Origin: Streptomyces sp. NBC_00483
GTDB lineage: Bacteria; Actinomycetota; Actinomycetes; Streptomycetales; Streptomycetaceae
Reading direction: 5' to 3'
Assembly (NCBI RefSeq): GCF_036013745.1
Contig: NZ_CP107880.1
Coordinates: 3,596,001-3,660,000, forward strand
Length of the DNA: 64,000 nt
Position 1 is the stretch's first letter. Each line of letters opens with the position of its first letter. Below, piece after piece: positions 56,896 to 64,000 of the stretch. Both the position numbers and the translations under genes were made by a program. The notes beneath the pieces were generated by a model. It saw only the letters and a program-made list of their open reading frames with translations. It was not told where the DNA came from and did no database searches.

Positions 56896-57558
56896 TCAGT
56901 CGCCTCGGTACAGCTGGCGCTTGTCGATATAGCGCACCACACCGTCCGGCACCATGTACCAGATGGGGTCACCCTTGGCGACCCTGTCACGGCAGTCCGT
57001 GGACGAGATGGCGAGGGCGGGAACCTCGACGAACGAGACGCCGCCCTCCGGCAGACCCGGATCGGCGAGCGTGTGGCCCGGCCGCGTGACTCCGATGAAG
57101 TGTGACAGGGAGAACAGCTCGTCGGTGTAACGCCAGGTGAGGATCTGGCCCAGAGCGTCGGCACCCGTGATGAAGAAGAGGTCGGCGTCGGGGTTGAGCT
57201 GACGCAGATCACGCAGCGTGTCCGTCGTGTACGTCGGACCACCGCGGTCGATGTCGATGCGGCTCACCGAGAACTGCGGGTTCTCGGCGGTCGCGATGAC
57301 CGTCATCAGATAGCGGTCCTCGGCCGGAGAGACCTTCTTGGCGCTCTTCTGCCAGGGCTGCCCGGTGGGTACGAACACCACCTCGTCGAGGTCGAACTGC
57401 GCGGCGACCTCACTGGCCGCCACCAGGTGTCCGTGGTGGATCGGGTCGAACGTCCCGCCCATGACGCCGAGGCGTCGCTTGGCCGGTGAGGCCCACTCGT
57501 GATCCGGGCCGCCGGCCGGGCTGTTGACCGGGCCGGTAGGCATGTCCTGCGCTCCCAT
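56896..57558 (-). CDS. nadD: Nicotinate-nucleotide adenylyltransferase
   Basis: The product has up to 220 residues. The nucleotidyltransferase motif [19 protein letters not shown] (HxGH) and the C-terminal [28 protein letters not shown] are diagnostic. It makes deamido-NAD from nicotinate mononucleotide and ATP. The ATG at 57558 or the one at 57543 (with GGGAG 8 nt upstream) could be used; the first 28 residues are not conserved. It lies upstream of the LCP-like and rsfS genes in the same direction. Confidence 0.94.
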   Translation of the reverse strand: MGAQDMPTGPVNSPAGGPDHEWASPAKRRLGVMGGTFDPIHHGHLVAASEVAAQFDLDEVVFVPTGQPWQKSAKKVSPAEDRYLMTVIATAENPQFSVSRIDIDRGGPTYTTDTLRDLRQLNPDADLFFITGADALGQILTWRYTDELFSLSHFIGVTRPGHTLADPGLPEGGVSFVEVPALAISSTDCRDRVAKGDPIWYMVPDGVVRYIDKRQLYRGD

Positions 57559-57601
57559 GCGTGCAGAGCCTACTGGCCCGTTCCCAGTGCTTCCGCCCGG
57601 G

Positions 57602-57763
57602 TCAGCGGTCGCGGTTGAAGCGCGTGGTGATCCACAGCAGCAGGATCAGGATGATGAAGGCGCCGCCGCCCGTCACGAGGGGGCTGAGGCTTTCGTGGTT
57701 GCCGCCGTTCTCGCCCTCGGCAGCGAGAGTGGCGAGCTGGGCAGCGGTGCTGTGGAGGCTCAT
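57602..57763 (-). CDS. Tiny single-span membrane protein (53 aa)
   Basis: The translation begins [19 protein letters not shown] and has one membrane segment ([18 protein letters not shown]), ending in NRDR. Composition and codon use fit a real gene, and it lies in the same direction just upstream of nadD. Function unknown. It has a positively charged inside end and a Glu/Asn-rich outside start. Confidence 0.7.
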   Translation of the reverse strand: MSLHSTAAQLATLAAEGENGGNHESLSPLVTGGGAFIILILLLWITTRFNRDR

Positions 57764-57828
57764 CTTCAGCAGGACCTATCCGGTGTGGGATCGGGATAAA
57801 GACTTCTGACCCATCGTAAGCGGTGGGG

Positions 57829-57969
57829 TCAGTCGTCGCTCTTGTAGCCCCGCAACAAGAACCAGGCGAGGAAGGCCGCGCCCAGAACGCCCACGATCAG
57901 CACGCCGCGCAACAGGTTCCCCGCACCCTGGTCCGACGCCGCGCTGATGACCTGATCGATGTGCTCCAT
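57829..57969 (-). CDS. Tiny single-span membrane protein (46 aa)
   Basis: The translation begins MEHIDQVISAASDQGAGNLL and has one membrane segment (GVLIVGVLGAAFLAWFLL), ending RGYKSDD. AAGGAG lies 8 nt upstream of the ATG, a strong ribosome site. It is followed 65 bases later by the 53-aa membrane protein. Function unknown; the two may act together. Confidence 0.75.
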   Translation of the reverse strand: MEHIDQVISAASDQGAGNLLRGVLIVGVLGAAFLAWFLLRGYKSDD

Positions 57970-58090
57970 GACGGTTCGCTCCTTCGGTGTGCTGCCCCGT
58001 CACGGTATATCCGCCTAGTGTGGACTCCACCTTGGGGGCACACCGGATACGGCGGGACACGTCGCACACACGGAACATGGGGGAAGTCGG

Positions 58091-59206
58091 ATGCCCGACG
58101 AACCGAACGAGCAGCACGAGAACGTACCCAGCAGGCAGCGTCGGCGCTTCCCGGGGATCTCCTCGCGGGCGTACGAGCACCCCGCGGACCGCTCGGCGCT
58201 CGTCGCGCTGCGCAAGCTCAGCGGGTTCGACACGGTCTTCAAGGCGCTCAGCGGACTGCTGCCCGAGCGCAGCCTCCGCCTGCTGTTCCTGTCGGACTCG
58301 GTGCGGGTCTCCGACGAGCAGTTCGCACACCTCAACACGATGCTGCGGGACGCCTGTTACATCCTGGACCTGGAGAAGGTCCCGCCGATGTACGTCAATC
58401 AGGACCCGCAGCCGAACGCGATGTGCATCGGCCTGGACGAGCCGATCATCGTCGTCACCACGGGACTTGTGGAGCTCCTCGACGAGGAGGAGATGCGGGC
58501 CGTCGTCGGCCACGAGGTGGGCCACGCGCTGTCGGGCCACTCGGTGTACCGGACGATCCTGCTGTTCCTGACCAGCCTCGCGCTGCGCGTCGCGTGGATC
58601 CCGCTCGGCAACCTCGCGATCATGGCGATCGTGACGGCGCTGCGCGAGTGGTTCCGCAAGTCCGAACTCTCCGCGGACCGCGCCGGGTTGCTGGTCGGCC
58701 AGGACCTGCAGGCGTCGATGCGCGGCCTGATGAAGATCGCGGGCGGCAACCACCTGCACCAGATGAACGTGGACGCGTTCCTCAAGCAGGCCGAGGAGTA
58801 CGAGGCCGGGGGCGATCTGCGCGACTCCGTGCTGAAGATCCTCAACGTGATGCCGCGCTCGCACCCGTTCACCACGGTGCGCGCCGCCGAGCTGAAGAAG
58901 TGGGCGGAGAGCCGCGACTACCAGCGTCTGATGGACGGTCACTACCCGCGCCGCAGCGAGGACAAGGACACCTCGGTGACGGACTCGTGGCGCGAGTCGG
59001 CCTCGCACTACACGGATTCCGTGAAGACCTCGAAGGACCCGCTGATGAAGCTGGTCAGCGACATCGCGGGCGGCGCGGGCGACCTGGGCGGCCGGGTGCG
59101 GCGCGGCTTCGGCGGCTTCGGCGGCACGGGTGGCGGGGGCGCCAGCGGGAACCACGGCACCGACGACGACAGCAACGGCACCGGCACCGGCAACGGCGAG
59201 CGCTGA
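58091..59206 (+). CDS. M48 family metalloprotease
   Basis: The product has 371 residues. The zinc motif HEVGH is at 141-145 (VVGHEVGHALSGH), with the downstream ligand region SELSADRAG (Glu192, Asp196). A hydrophobic segment (TILLFLTSLALRVAWIPLGNLAIMAIVTAL) follows the zinc motif, as in HtpX-like proteases. The C-terminus is Gly-rich (GGFGGTGGGGASGN). It is predicted to degrade membrane proteins or act in protein quality control at the membrane. It is divergent from the two tiny membrane proteins. Confidence 0.9.
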   Translation: MPDEPNEQHENVPSRQRRRFPGISSRAYEHPADRSALVALRKLSGFDTVFKALSGLLPERSLRLLFLSDSVRVSDEQFAHLNTMLRDACYILDLEKVPPMYVNQDPQPNAMCIGLDEPIIVVTTGLVELLDEEEMRAVVGHEVGHALSGHSVYRTILLFLTSLALRVAWIPLGNLAIMAIVTALREWFRKSELSADRAGLLVGQDLQASMRGLMKIAGGNHLHQMNVDAFLKQAEEYEAGGDLRDSVLKILNVMPRSHPFTTVRAAELKKWAESRDYQRLMDGHYPRRSEDKDTSVTDSWRESASHYTDSVKTSKDPLMKLVSDIAGGAGDLGGRVRRGFGGFGGTGGGGASGNHGTDDDSNGTGTGNGER

Positions 59207-59243
59207 TCCCCGAAGGCCAGACCGGCTGACCCCGCAGACCGGA

Positions 59244-60332
59244 CTACACGTGCGGCTGGGCGTCCGGCGCGAGCGCGCCGCACAGCGCGGTCGCACTGTC
59301 CGTCGCGTACGGGTCGGTGCCGGCCGGGCCGCCCTTCTTCGCGCTCTGGCCCGCGAGCAGCGGATGCAGATACCCGGCGGAGTCGGACGAGCAGGCGAGC
59401 GGGCCCGCCTGGACGTACGAGACCAGTAGCTCGGTCTGGTGGTTGCGCAGGTCCTGGCGGTCGAAGCGGAAGTGCATGGAGCGGCGGACGGTGAAGAGGG
59501 AGGCCTCGGCCTTCTTGCCGTCGGCCGCCTTCGCCGTGGGCCGCAGCGCGTAGACGAACGTGTGGTCCGAGGTCACTTCGAGGGTGTCCGCGTCGGTCTC
59601 GGCCACATGCAGCGCGCCGCGGACGCGGATGCGTGAATCGGCGAGGGTGGCCTGCGCCGGGTCGAAGCGGACGAGCCAGCCGGTGGCCGCGTGCCGCCCG
59701 TCGGTGACCGGCCTGTTGACGCTCTGGTCGAACTGCGGGAGCTGCTGCGGGTCGATCAGCATCCGCACCGGGCGCACGGCGCCGCGCGTGAGCACGTCGG
59801 GGTCGAGCGAGGAGTCGACGAGGTAGTCCTTGGCCGTCGTCAGCGCGGTGACGACCTGGCTGTCGGAGAAGTGCGCGGTGGCCTTCGGGTCGTCCGGCAG
59901 AGCGATGGCACGGCCGGCGCGCTTGAACCGGGCGGCAGGGCTGTGCTCGTACAGCTCGTGCACGGACTCGGAGCCGGGGACGCGGCCCGTCGGGGCCAGG
60001 GGTATGACGGTCATGCGCAGCGGTTCGGTGTTCCGGGCGACCGGGGTGGTCCGGTACGGGCTTCGTACGCCCATGTAGACCGCGGTGCCGAAGGCGACCA
60101 CGATCAGGACGACGAGTATGACGGCCTGCCGTGTGAGGCCCCGGCGCAGCACGGGCAGGCGGCGCACGGCCGGCGAGTGGTCGCCGATGCGCTCCTGCGC
60201 GGAGAACTCCTGGAGCCGGGCAGCCTTGACGAACGATTCGTCGAACACGACGGATCGGTACTCTTCCTCGCTGCCGCCACTACCGGGACCGCTGTCCGGT
60301 GTCCCCTCCGGTGGGTCTCCTGGCCCGCTCAT
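59244..60332 (-). CDS. Single-span membrane protein, paralogue 1 of a pair
   Basis: The product has 362 residues. The cytoplasmic part has the motif YRSVVFDESFVKAARLQEFSAQERI. A membrane anchor follows (AVILVVLIVVAFGTAVYMG), then a large outside domain of unknown fold with two Cys (LACSSDSAGYL, ALCGALAP) near the C-terminus. The next gene upstream has a matching cytoplasmic motif. No enzyme residues are recognised. It is a conserved Streptomyces family next to proA. Confidence 0.75.
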   Translation of the reverse strand: MSGPGDPPEGTPDSGPGSGGSEEEYRSVVFDESFVKAARLQEFSAQERIGDHSPAVRRLPVLRRGLTRQAVILVVLIVVAFGTAVYMGVRSPYRTTPVARNTEPLRMTVIPLAPTGRVPGSESVHELYEHSPAARFKRAGRAIALPDDPKATAHFSDSQVVTALTTAKDYLVDSSLDPDVLTRGAVRPVRMLIDPQQLPQFDQSVNRPVTDGRHAATGWLVRFDPAQATLADSRIRVRGALHVAETDADTLEVTSDHTFVYALRPTAKAADGKKAEASLFTVRRSMHFRFDRQDLRNHQTELLVSYVQAGPLACSSDSAGYLHPLLAGQSAKKGGPAGTDPYATDSATALCGALAPDAQPHV

Positions 60333-60422
60333 ACCTTCAGGGTAGGTCTCCCCGACGCCAGGTAAACGCCCTGGTGCACGGTCAACTTTCCGGACCCCCG
60401 CGCGAGCGCCTCGAGCGCCCCC

Positions 60423-61031
60423 TCACGGGGTCCGCGGAACGGCCGAAACCGCCGGTTGCGAGTAGTCCGCGGAGGCGGAGGGCGAGCCCGGAACGTTCTT
60501 CTCCAGTTCGGTCGTCGCGGGCGGCGGGACCTCGTCCTGGCTGCCCGAGGACGCGCCCCGATAGACGGCCGTGAAGGCGAGGGCGACCATGCCGATGCCC
60601 ATCAGCAGGGCGAGCGCCCAGGCGACGGGCCTGCGCCAGCGGATACCGCCCGCTGGACGGCTTTCGCGGTCGCGCTCCTCCTCGTACAGCTCGTCCGACT
60701 CGTCCCCGTAGCAGCCGAATTCGCCGTCTTCGCCGCGGCCGTACCCGTCCACGTCGTCGTAGAACTCGTCGTCGGGCGACGGCCGGATCCGGGTCCTGCG
60801 GGACTCGGCCTCCTGGGCCTCGGCGCGCGCCTGCGCAGCGGCGAGCAGCCGCTCGACCGCGGTGGGCTCATGGACCTCGGCAGCCTTGATGAAGTCCTCG
60901 TCGAAGACCACGGAGGCGAACTCTTCGTCCCAGCCCCCGCGGTCGTGGTCGTCGTCGGGCTCCCAGCCGTCCGGGAACGGCGAGCCCCCCACGTCCTCCG
61001 GCACCCGTCCAGGGTAGACCGAAGGGGTCAA
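60423..61031 (-). CDS. Single-span membrane protein, paralogue 2 of a pair
   Basis: The product has 202 residues. The cytoplasmic part is very acidic (DDDHDRGGWDEE, DDEFYDDVDGYGRGEDGEF) and carries FASVVFDEDFIKAAEVHEPTAVERL, matching the motif of the downstream paralogue. One membrane segment (PVAWALALLMGIGMVALAFTAVY) is followed by a short Pro/Ser-rich outside tail. No known domain. Lying 90 bases upstream of the paralogue, it is probably cotranscribed. Confidence 0.75.
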   Translation of the reverse strand: MTPSVYPGRVPEDVGGSPFPDGWEPDDDHDRGGWDEEFASVVFDEDFIKAAEVHEPTAVERLLAAAQARAEAQEAESRRTRIRPSPDDEFYDDVDGYGRGEDGEFGCYGDESDELYEEERDRESRPAGGIRWRRPVAWALALLMGIGMVALAFTAVYRGASSGSQDEVPPPATTELEKNVPGSPSASADYSQPAVSAVPRTP

Positions 61032-61085
61032 TTTGGGCAGACGGTAAGGGAATTCACCACATGCGACCGTGCGCGTCGGCGGGTG

Positions 61086-62372
61086 TCAGCGGGTGTGACC
61101 GTCGCCCGTGACGATGTACTTCGTGCTCGTCAGCTCCGGCAGTCCCATGGGTCCGCGGGCGTGCAGCTTCTGCGTGGAGATGCCGATCTCTGCGCCGAAG
61201 CCGAACTGGCCGCCGTCGGTGAACCGCGTCGAGGCGTTGACCGCGACGGTCGTGGAGTCGACGAGCTGCGTGAAGCGGCGGGCGGCCGCCTGCGAGGTCG
61301 TGACGATTGCCTCGGTGTGACCCGAGGACCACAGGCGGATGTGCTCGACGGCCCGCTCCATGTCGTCGACGACCGCGGCTGCGATGTCGTACGAGAGGTA
61401 CTCGGTCTCCCAGTCGTCCGGAGTCGCCTCGACGACCTCCGCCTTCGACTGCGGGGCGTACGCGAGGATCCGCGGGTCCGCGTGCACGGTGACGCCCGCC
61501 TCGGCGAGCGCGTCGAGGGCGCGCGGCACGAACGCGTCGGCGATGTCCTGGTGGACGAGGAGCGTCTCGGCCGCGTTGCACACGGAGACGCGGTGCGCCT
61601 TGGAGTTGACGAGGATGTCGACCGCCATTTCGAGGTCGGCGTCGGCGTCCACGTAGACGTGGCAGTTGCCGGTGCCGGTCTCGATCACGGGGACGGTCGA
61701 GTTCTCGACGACGTTCTTGATGAGCGAGGCGCCGCCGCGCGGGATCAGCACGTCGACGAGGCCGCGGGCCCGCATCAGCTCGGTCACCGAGTCACGGCTC
61801 TCGCCGGGCACGAGCTGGATCGCGTCGGCGGGCAGCCCTGCACCACCGACGGCGTCGCGCAGCACGCGCACAAGCGCGGTGTTCGACTCGTACGCCGATG
61901 AACTGCCGCGCAGGAGTACCGCGTTGCCCGACTTGAGGCAGAGGGCGGCGGCGTCGACCGTGACGTTCGGGCGGGCCTCGTAGATGATGCCGACGACGCC
62001 GAGCGGGACGCGGACCTGGCGCAGGTCGATGCCGTTCGGGAGGGTGTTGCCGCGCACGACCGTGCCGATCGGGTCGGGCAGGGCGATGACGTCGCGCACA
62101 TCGGAGGCGATGGCGCGGATCCGCTCCGCGGTGAGCGTGAGGCGGTCGACGATGGCCTCGGAGGTGCCGGCCTCCCGGGCGCGCGCGATGTCCTTGGCGT
62201 TGGCCTCGATGATTTCCGCCGTACGCACTTCCAGTGCGTCGGCCATCGCGCCGAGGGCGTCGTCCTTTTCCGCGCGCGGCAGCGAGGCGAGATCGTGGGC
62301 GGCGGACCTCGCGCGGTACGCGGTCTGGGTGACCGGGGTCATCGAGTCGTACGGGGTGAGCGGCAGCGTCAT
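61086..62372 (-). CDS. proA: Gamma-glutamyl phosphate reductase
   Basis: The product has 428 residues. Family blocks are [45 protein letters not shown], the catalytic Cys in [16 protein letters not shown], and the C-terminal [31 protein letters not shown]. It makes glutamate-5-semialdehyde in proline synthesis, the step after ProB. The start at 62372 or an ATG ten codons later is possible. It is in the same direction as proB, with one small gene between. Confidence 0.95.
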   Translation of the reverse strand: MTLPLTPYDSMTPVTQTAYRARSAAHDLASLPRAEKDDALGAMADALEVRTAEIIEANAKDIARAREAGTSEAIVDRLTLTAERIRAIASDVRDVIALPDPIGTVVRGNTLPNGIDLRQVRVPLGVVGIIYEARPNVTVDAAALCLKSGNAVLLRGSSSAYESNTALVRVLRDAVGGAGLPADAIQLVPGESRDSVTELMRARGLVDVLIPRGGASLIKNVVENSTVPVIETGTGNCHVYVDADADLEMAVDILVNSKAHRVSVCNAAETLLVHQDIADAFVPRALDALAEAGVTVHADPRILAYAPQSKAEVVEATPDDWETEYLSYDIAAAVVDDMERAVEHIRLWSSGHTEAIVTTSQAAARRFTQLVDSTTVAVNASTRFTDGGQFGFGAEIGISTQKLHARGPMGLPELTSTKYIVTGDGHTR

Positions 62373-62519
62373 GCTCCGCAGGATATCGGGGGCCGGGGGG
62401 CGGTCCAGGGGGTGTTTCGGGGGGTGAGACGTGGCTTGAAACGGCCTGGGCCACAGGGGGTGAGGTTTCCGCCTCGTGACGTCACCGTGCTTCTGCGCGC
62501 AGTTCCCCGCGCCCCTTGG

Positions 62520-62996
62520 TCAGAAGGGGTGGACGCCTACTGGAGTTGCCGGGAGGGGGCCGTAGCCCTCGGCGATGCGTTGGTGGTAGGTCTGGCGGTC
62601 GATGACCTCCAGGCCGACGATTTCCCAGGGCGGGAGCTGCGACGTGCGGCGGTGTTCGCCCCACAGGCGCAGGGCCACCGCCGCCGCGTCGTGCAGGTCG
62701 CGGGCCTCTTCCCAGTAGCGGATCTCCGCGTGGTCCACCGCGTAGCGGCTCGTCAGCAGGAAGGGGTGGTCGTGCGCGAGCTGTTCGAGGCCGCGGCGCA
62801 CCTCAGCGAGCGGCGCCTCCGCACCGGAGACGCTGAGCGTGACGTGCCACAGGCGGGGGCCCTCCTCGGCCCTCCCCTCGGCGGCCTCCCCCGCGGTCTC
62901 CTCGTCGTACGCGTCTCCCGCGGCCACGCTCGTCAGCGCCCGCTCCGCCGACCCTCGGGGCCCCTTGGACGCGACCCCCGGGCGCGCTCGTCTCAC
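62520..62996 (-). CDS. Small conserved protein between proB and proA
   Basis: The product has 158 residues. After a disordered N-terminus of about 45 residues comes a compact domain (LWHVTLSVSGAEAPLAEVRRGLEQLAHDHPFLLTSRYAVDHAEIRYWEEARDLHDAAAVALRLWGEHR) ending in WEIVGLEVIDRQTYHQRIAEGYGPLP. No named family is recognised. The GTG at 62996 has a strong AAAGGAGG 5 nt upstream. Its position inside the proBA run suggests cotranscription, but gives no proof of a role in proline synthesis. Confidence 0.8.
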   Translation of the reverse strand: MRRARPGVASKGPRGSAERALTSVAAGDAYDEETAGEAAEGRAEEGPRLWHVTLSVSGAEAPLAEVRRGLEQLAHDHPFLLTSRYAVDHAEIRYWEEARDLHDAAAVALRLWGEHRRTSQLPPWEIVGLEVIDRQTYHQRIAEGYGPLPATPVGVHPF

Positions 62997-63163
62997 GACG
63001 GCCTCCTTTGCGCAATGGTCGTGCGGACCTTCCCCGGATGAACTCCCTGCCTCAAGAGTTGAGCAGGACACGGAGCTTCTTGGGGCGGTTTTGGGGAAGG
63101 TCCCCCACGGGTGGCAGGCTTTCGGCCTTTCACACAGGGGGTTTCGAAGGCGCGCGGCCCGTT

Positions 63164-64000
63164 TCAAGCCTGGAGGATGACCAAGTCGTCCCTGTGTACG
63201 ACTTCCCGCTCATAGGCGGGACCGAGGTCGCGGGCCAGCTCACGCGTGGAGCGGCCGATCAGCTGCGGGATCTCCTTGGCGTCGAAGTTGACGAGCCCAC
63301 GGGCGACCGCGCGCCCGCGCTCGTCGCGCAGCTCGACCGGGTCGCCCGCGCCGAACTCGCCCTCCACGGCCGCGATCCCGGCGGGCAACAGCGACTTGCG
63401 CCCCTCGACCACGGCCCGTACGGCACCGTCGTCGAGGGTGATCGCACCCTGCGGCGTCGAGGCGTGCTGCAGCCACAGCAGGCGGTCGGCGCTGCGACGG
63501 CCGGTGCGGTGGAAGTACGTGCCGGTGTCGCGGGCCGCGAGGGCGTCGGCGGCGTACGAGGCAGAGGTGAGGACCACCGGGATGCCGGCGGCCGCGGCGA
63601 TCGAGGCGGCCTCGACCTTGGTGACCATGCCGCCGGTGCCGACGCCCGCCTTCCCGGCGGAGCCGATCTTGACGTGCGCTATGTCGGCGGGGCCGCGCAC
63701 CTCGGCGATGCGGGAGCTGCCGGGCTTCGCGGGGTCGCCGTCGTAGAGGCCGTCGATGTCGGAGAGCAGCACCAGCAGGTCGGCGTGGACGAGGTGGGCG
63801 ACGAGGGCCGCGAGCCGGTCGTTGTCGCCGAAGCGGATCTCGTCCGTGGCCACCGTGTCGTTCTCGTTGACGATCGGGAGGGCGCCCATCGCCAGGAGCT
63901 GGTCGAGGGTGCGCGAGGCGTTGCGGTGGTGGGCGCGGCGGGCCATGTCGTCGCTGGTCAGGAGGACCTGGCCGACGCGGACTCCGTAGCGCGCGAAGGA
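63164..64000 (-). CDS. proB: Glutamate 5-kinase, C-terminal part (runs off the window)
   Basis: The visible 278 codons lack the N-terminus. The amino-acid-kinase core is present (GALPIVNENDTVATDEIRFGDNDRLAALVAHLVHADLLVLLSDIDGLYDGDP, GTGGMVTKVEAASIAAAAGI). The C-terminal PUA domain follows (RAVVEGRKSLLPAGIAAVEGEFGAGDPVELRDERGRAVARGLVNF). It phosphorylates glutamate in the first step of proline synthesis and is normally feedback-inhibited by proline. The frame is open to the window edge. Confidence 0.94.
   Translation of the reverse strand, partial: SFARYGVRVGQVLLTSDDMARRAHHRNASRTLDQLLAMGALPIVNENDTVATDEIRFGDNDRLAALVAHLVHADLLVLLSDIDGLYDGDPAKPGSSRIAEVRGPADIAHVKIGSAGKAGVGTGGMVTKVEAASIAAAAGIPVVLTSASYAADALAARDTGTYFHRTGRRSADRLLWLQHASTPQGAITLDDGAVRAVVEGRKSLLPAGIAAVEGEFGAGDPVELRDERGRAVARGLVNFDAKEIPQLIGRSTRELARDLGPAYEREVVHRDDLVILQA

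Noticed and set aside
57561..57809. Plus-strand frame of 82 codons near nadD
   Set aside because: It is the antisense of the 53-residue membrane protein, whose hydrophobic helix and sensible composition favour the minus strand.

Overview
The window is chromosomal DNA of a high-GC actinomycete, almost certainly a Streptomyces. The evidence is the very high third-position GC, the many GTG starts, and the order of the housekeeping genes, which follows the conserved Streptomyces core: phoH-ybeY-CBS membrane protein, adenosine deaminase/rnz/HIT/tricorn-like protease, rsmE, hrcA-dnaJ, hemW, lepA/rpsT/holA, comEA-comEC, leuS, rsfS/LCP-like/nadD, proA/proB. No phage, plasmid or large biosynthetic cluster is visible. 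Nearly all genes are intact; only the two edge genes, an Rpf-like protein on the left and proB on the right, are cut by the window.

Layout. 1-9.7 kb: start of an Rpf-type cell-wall protein, a cytidine-deaminase-fold protein without zinc ligands, a divergent XRE regulator/DHA2 efflux pump pair, then YjbR-like, CBS/CorC, YbeY and PhoH genes, a GNAT protein, and a PfkB sugar kinase divergent from an IclR regulator. 9.7-20.4 kb: an MFS permease, adenine/adenosine deaminase, RNase Z, HIT protein, a tricorn-type protease, a small secreted protein, RsmE and a nitronate monooxygenase-like flavoprotein, followed by about 800 bp of GC-rich repeats. 20.4-25.7 kb: hrcA-dnaJ under a CIRCE operator, a metallo-beta-lactamase-fold hydrolase, a DUF3097/TOPRIM-like protein, a two-repeat CRISPR-like element, and hemW. 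25.7-32.5 kb: a signalling island with a SpoIIE/anti-sigma-like phosphatase divergent from a soluble poly-HAMP hybrid histidine kinase and a coiled-coil response regulator (osa-like). 32.6-45.4 kb: acyl-CoA synthetase, lepA, rpsT, holA, a YceI protein, comEC-comEA, DegV and a membrane-anchored coiled-coil protein.

45.5-64 kb: leuS, preceded by a Leu-Leu-Leu leader peptide and an intrinsic terminator, which together look like an attenuator; a di-haem cytochrome b plus NuoF/ferredoxin fusion pair; two identical tRNA-Ala(GGC) genes bracketing a GT87 mannosyltransferase-like gene and two tiny zinc-ribbon genes; a phosphatase-rsfS pair, a degenerate LCP/LytR_C protein, nadD, two tiny membrane proteins, an M48 protease, two related membrane proteins sharing a cytoplasmic motif, proA, a small conserved gene and proB.

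How it works together: most genes serve RNA processing and translation (ybeY, rnz, rsmE, lepA, rpsT, leuS, rsfS, tRNAs), protein quality control (hrcA-dnaJ, tricorn, M48), cofactors (nadD, hemW) and proline synthesis (proA, proB). The non-housekeeping highlights are the signalling trio, the electron-transfer pair, the CRISPR-like pair of repeats and the leuS attenuator.
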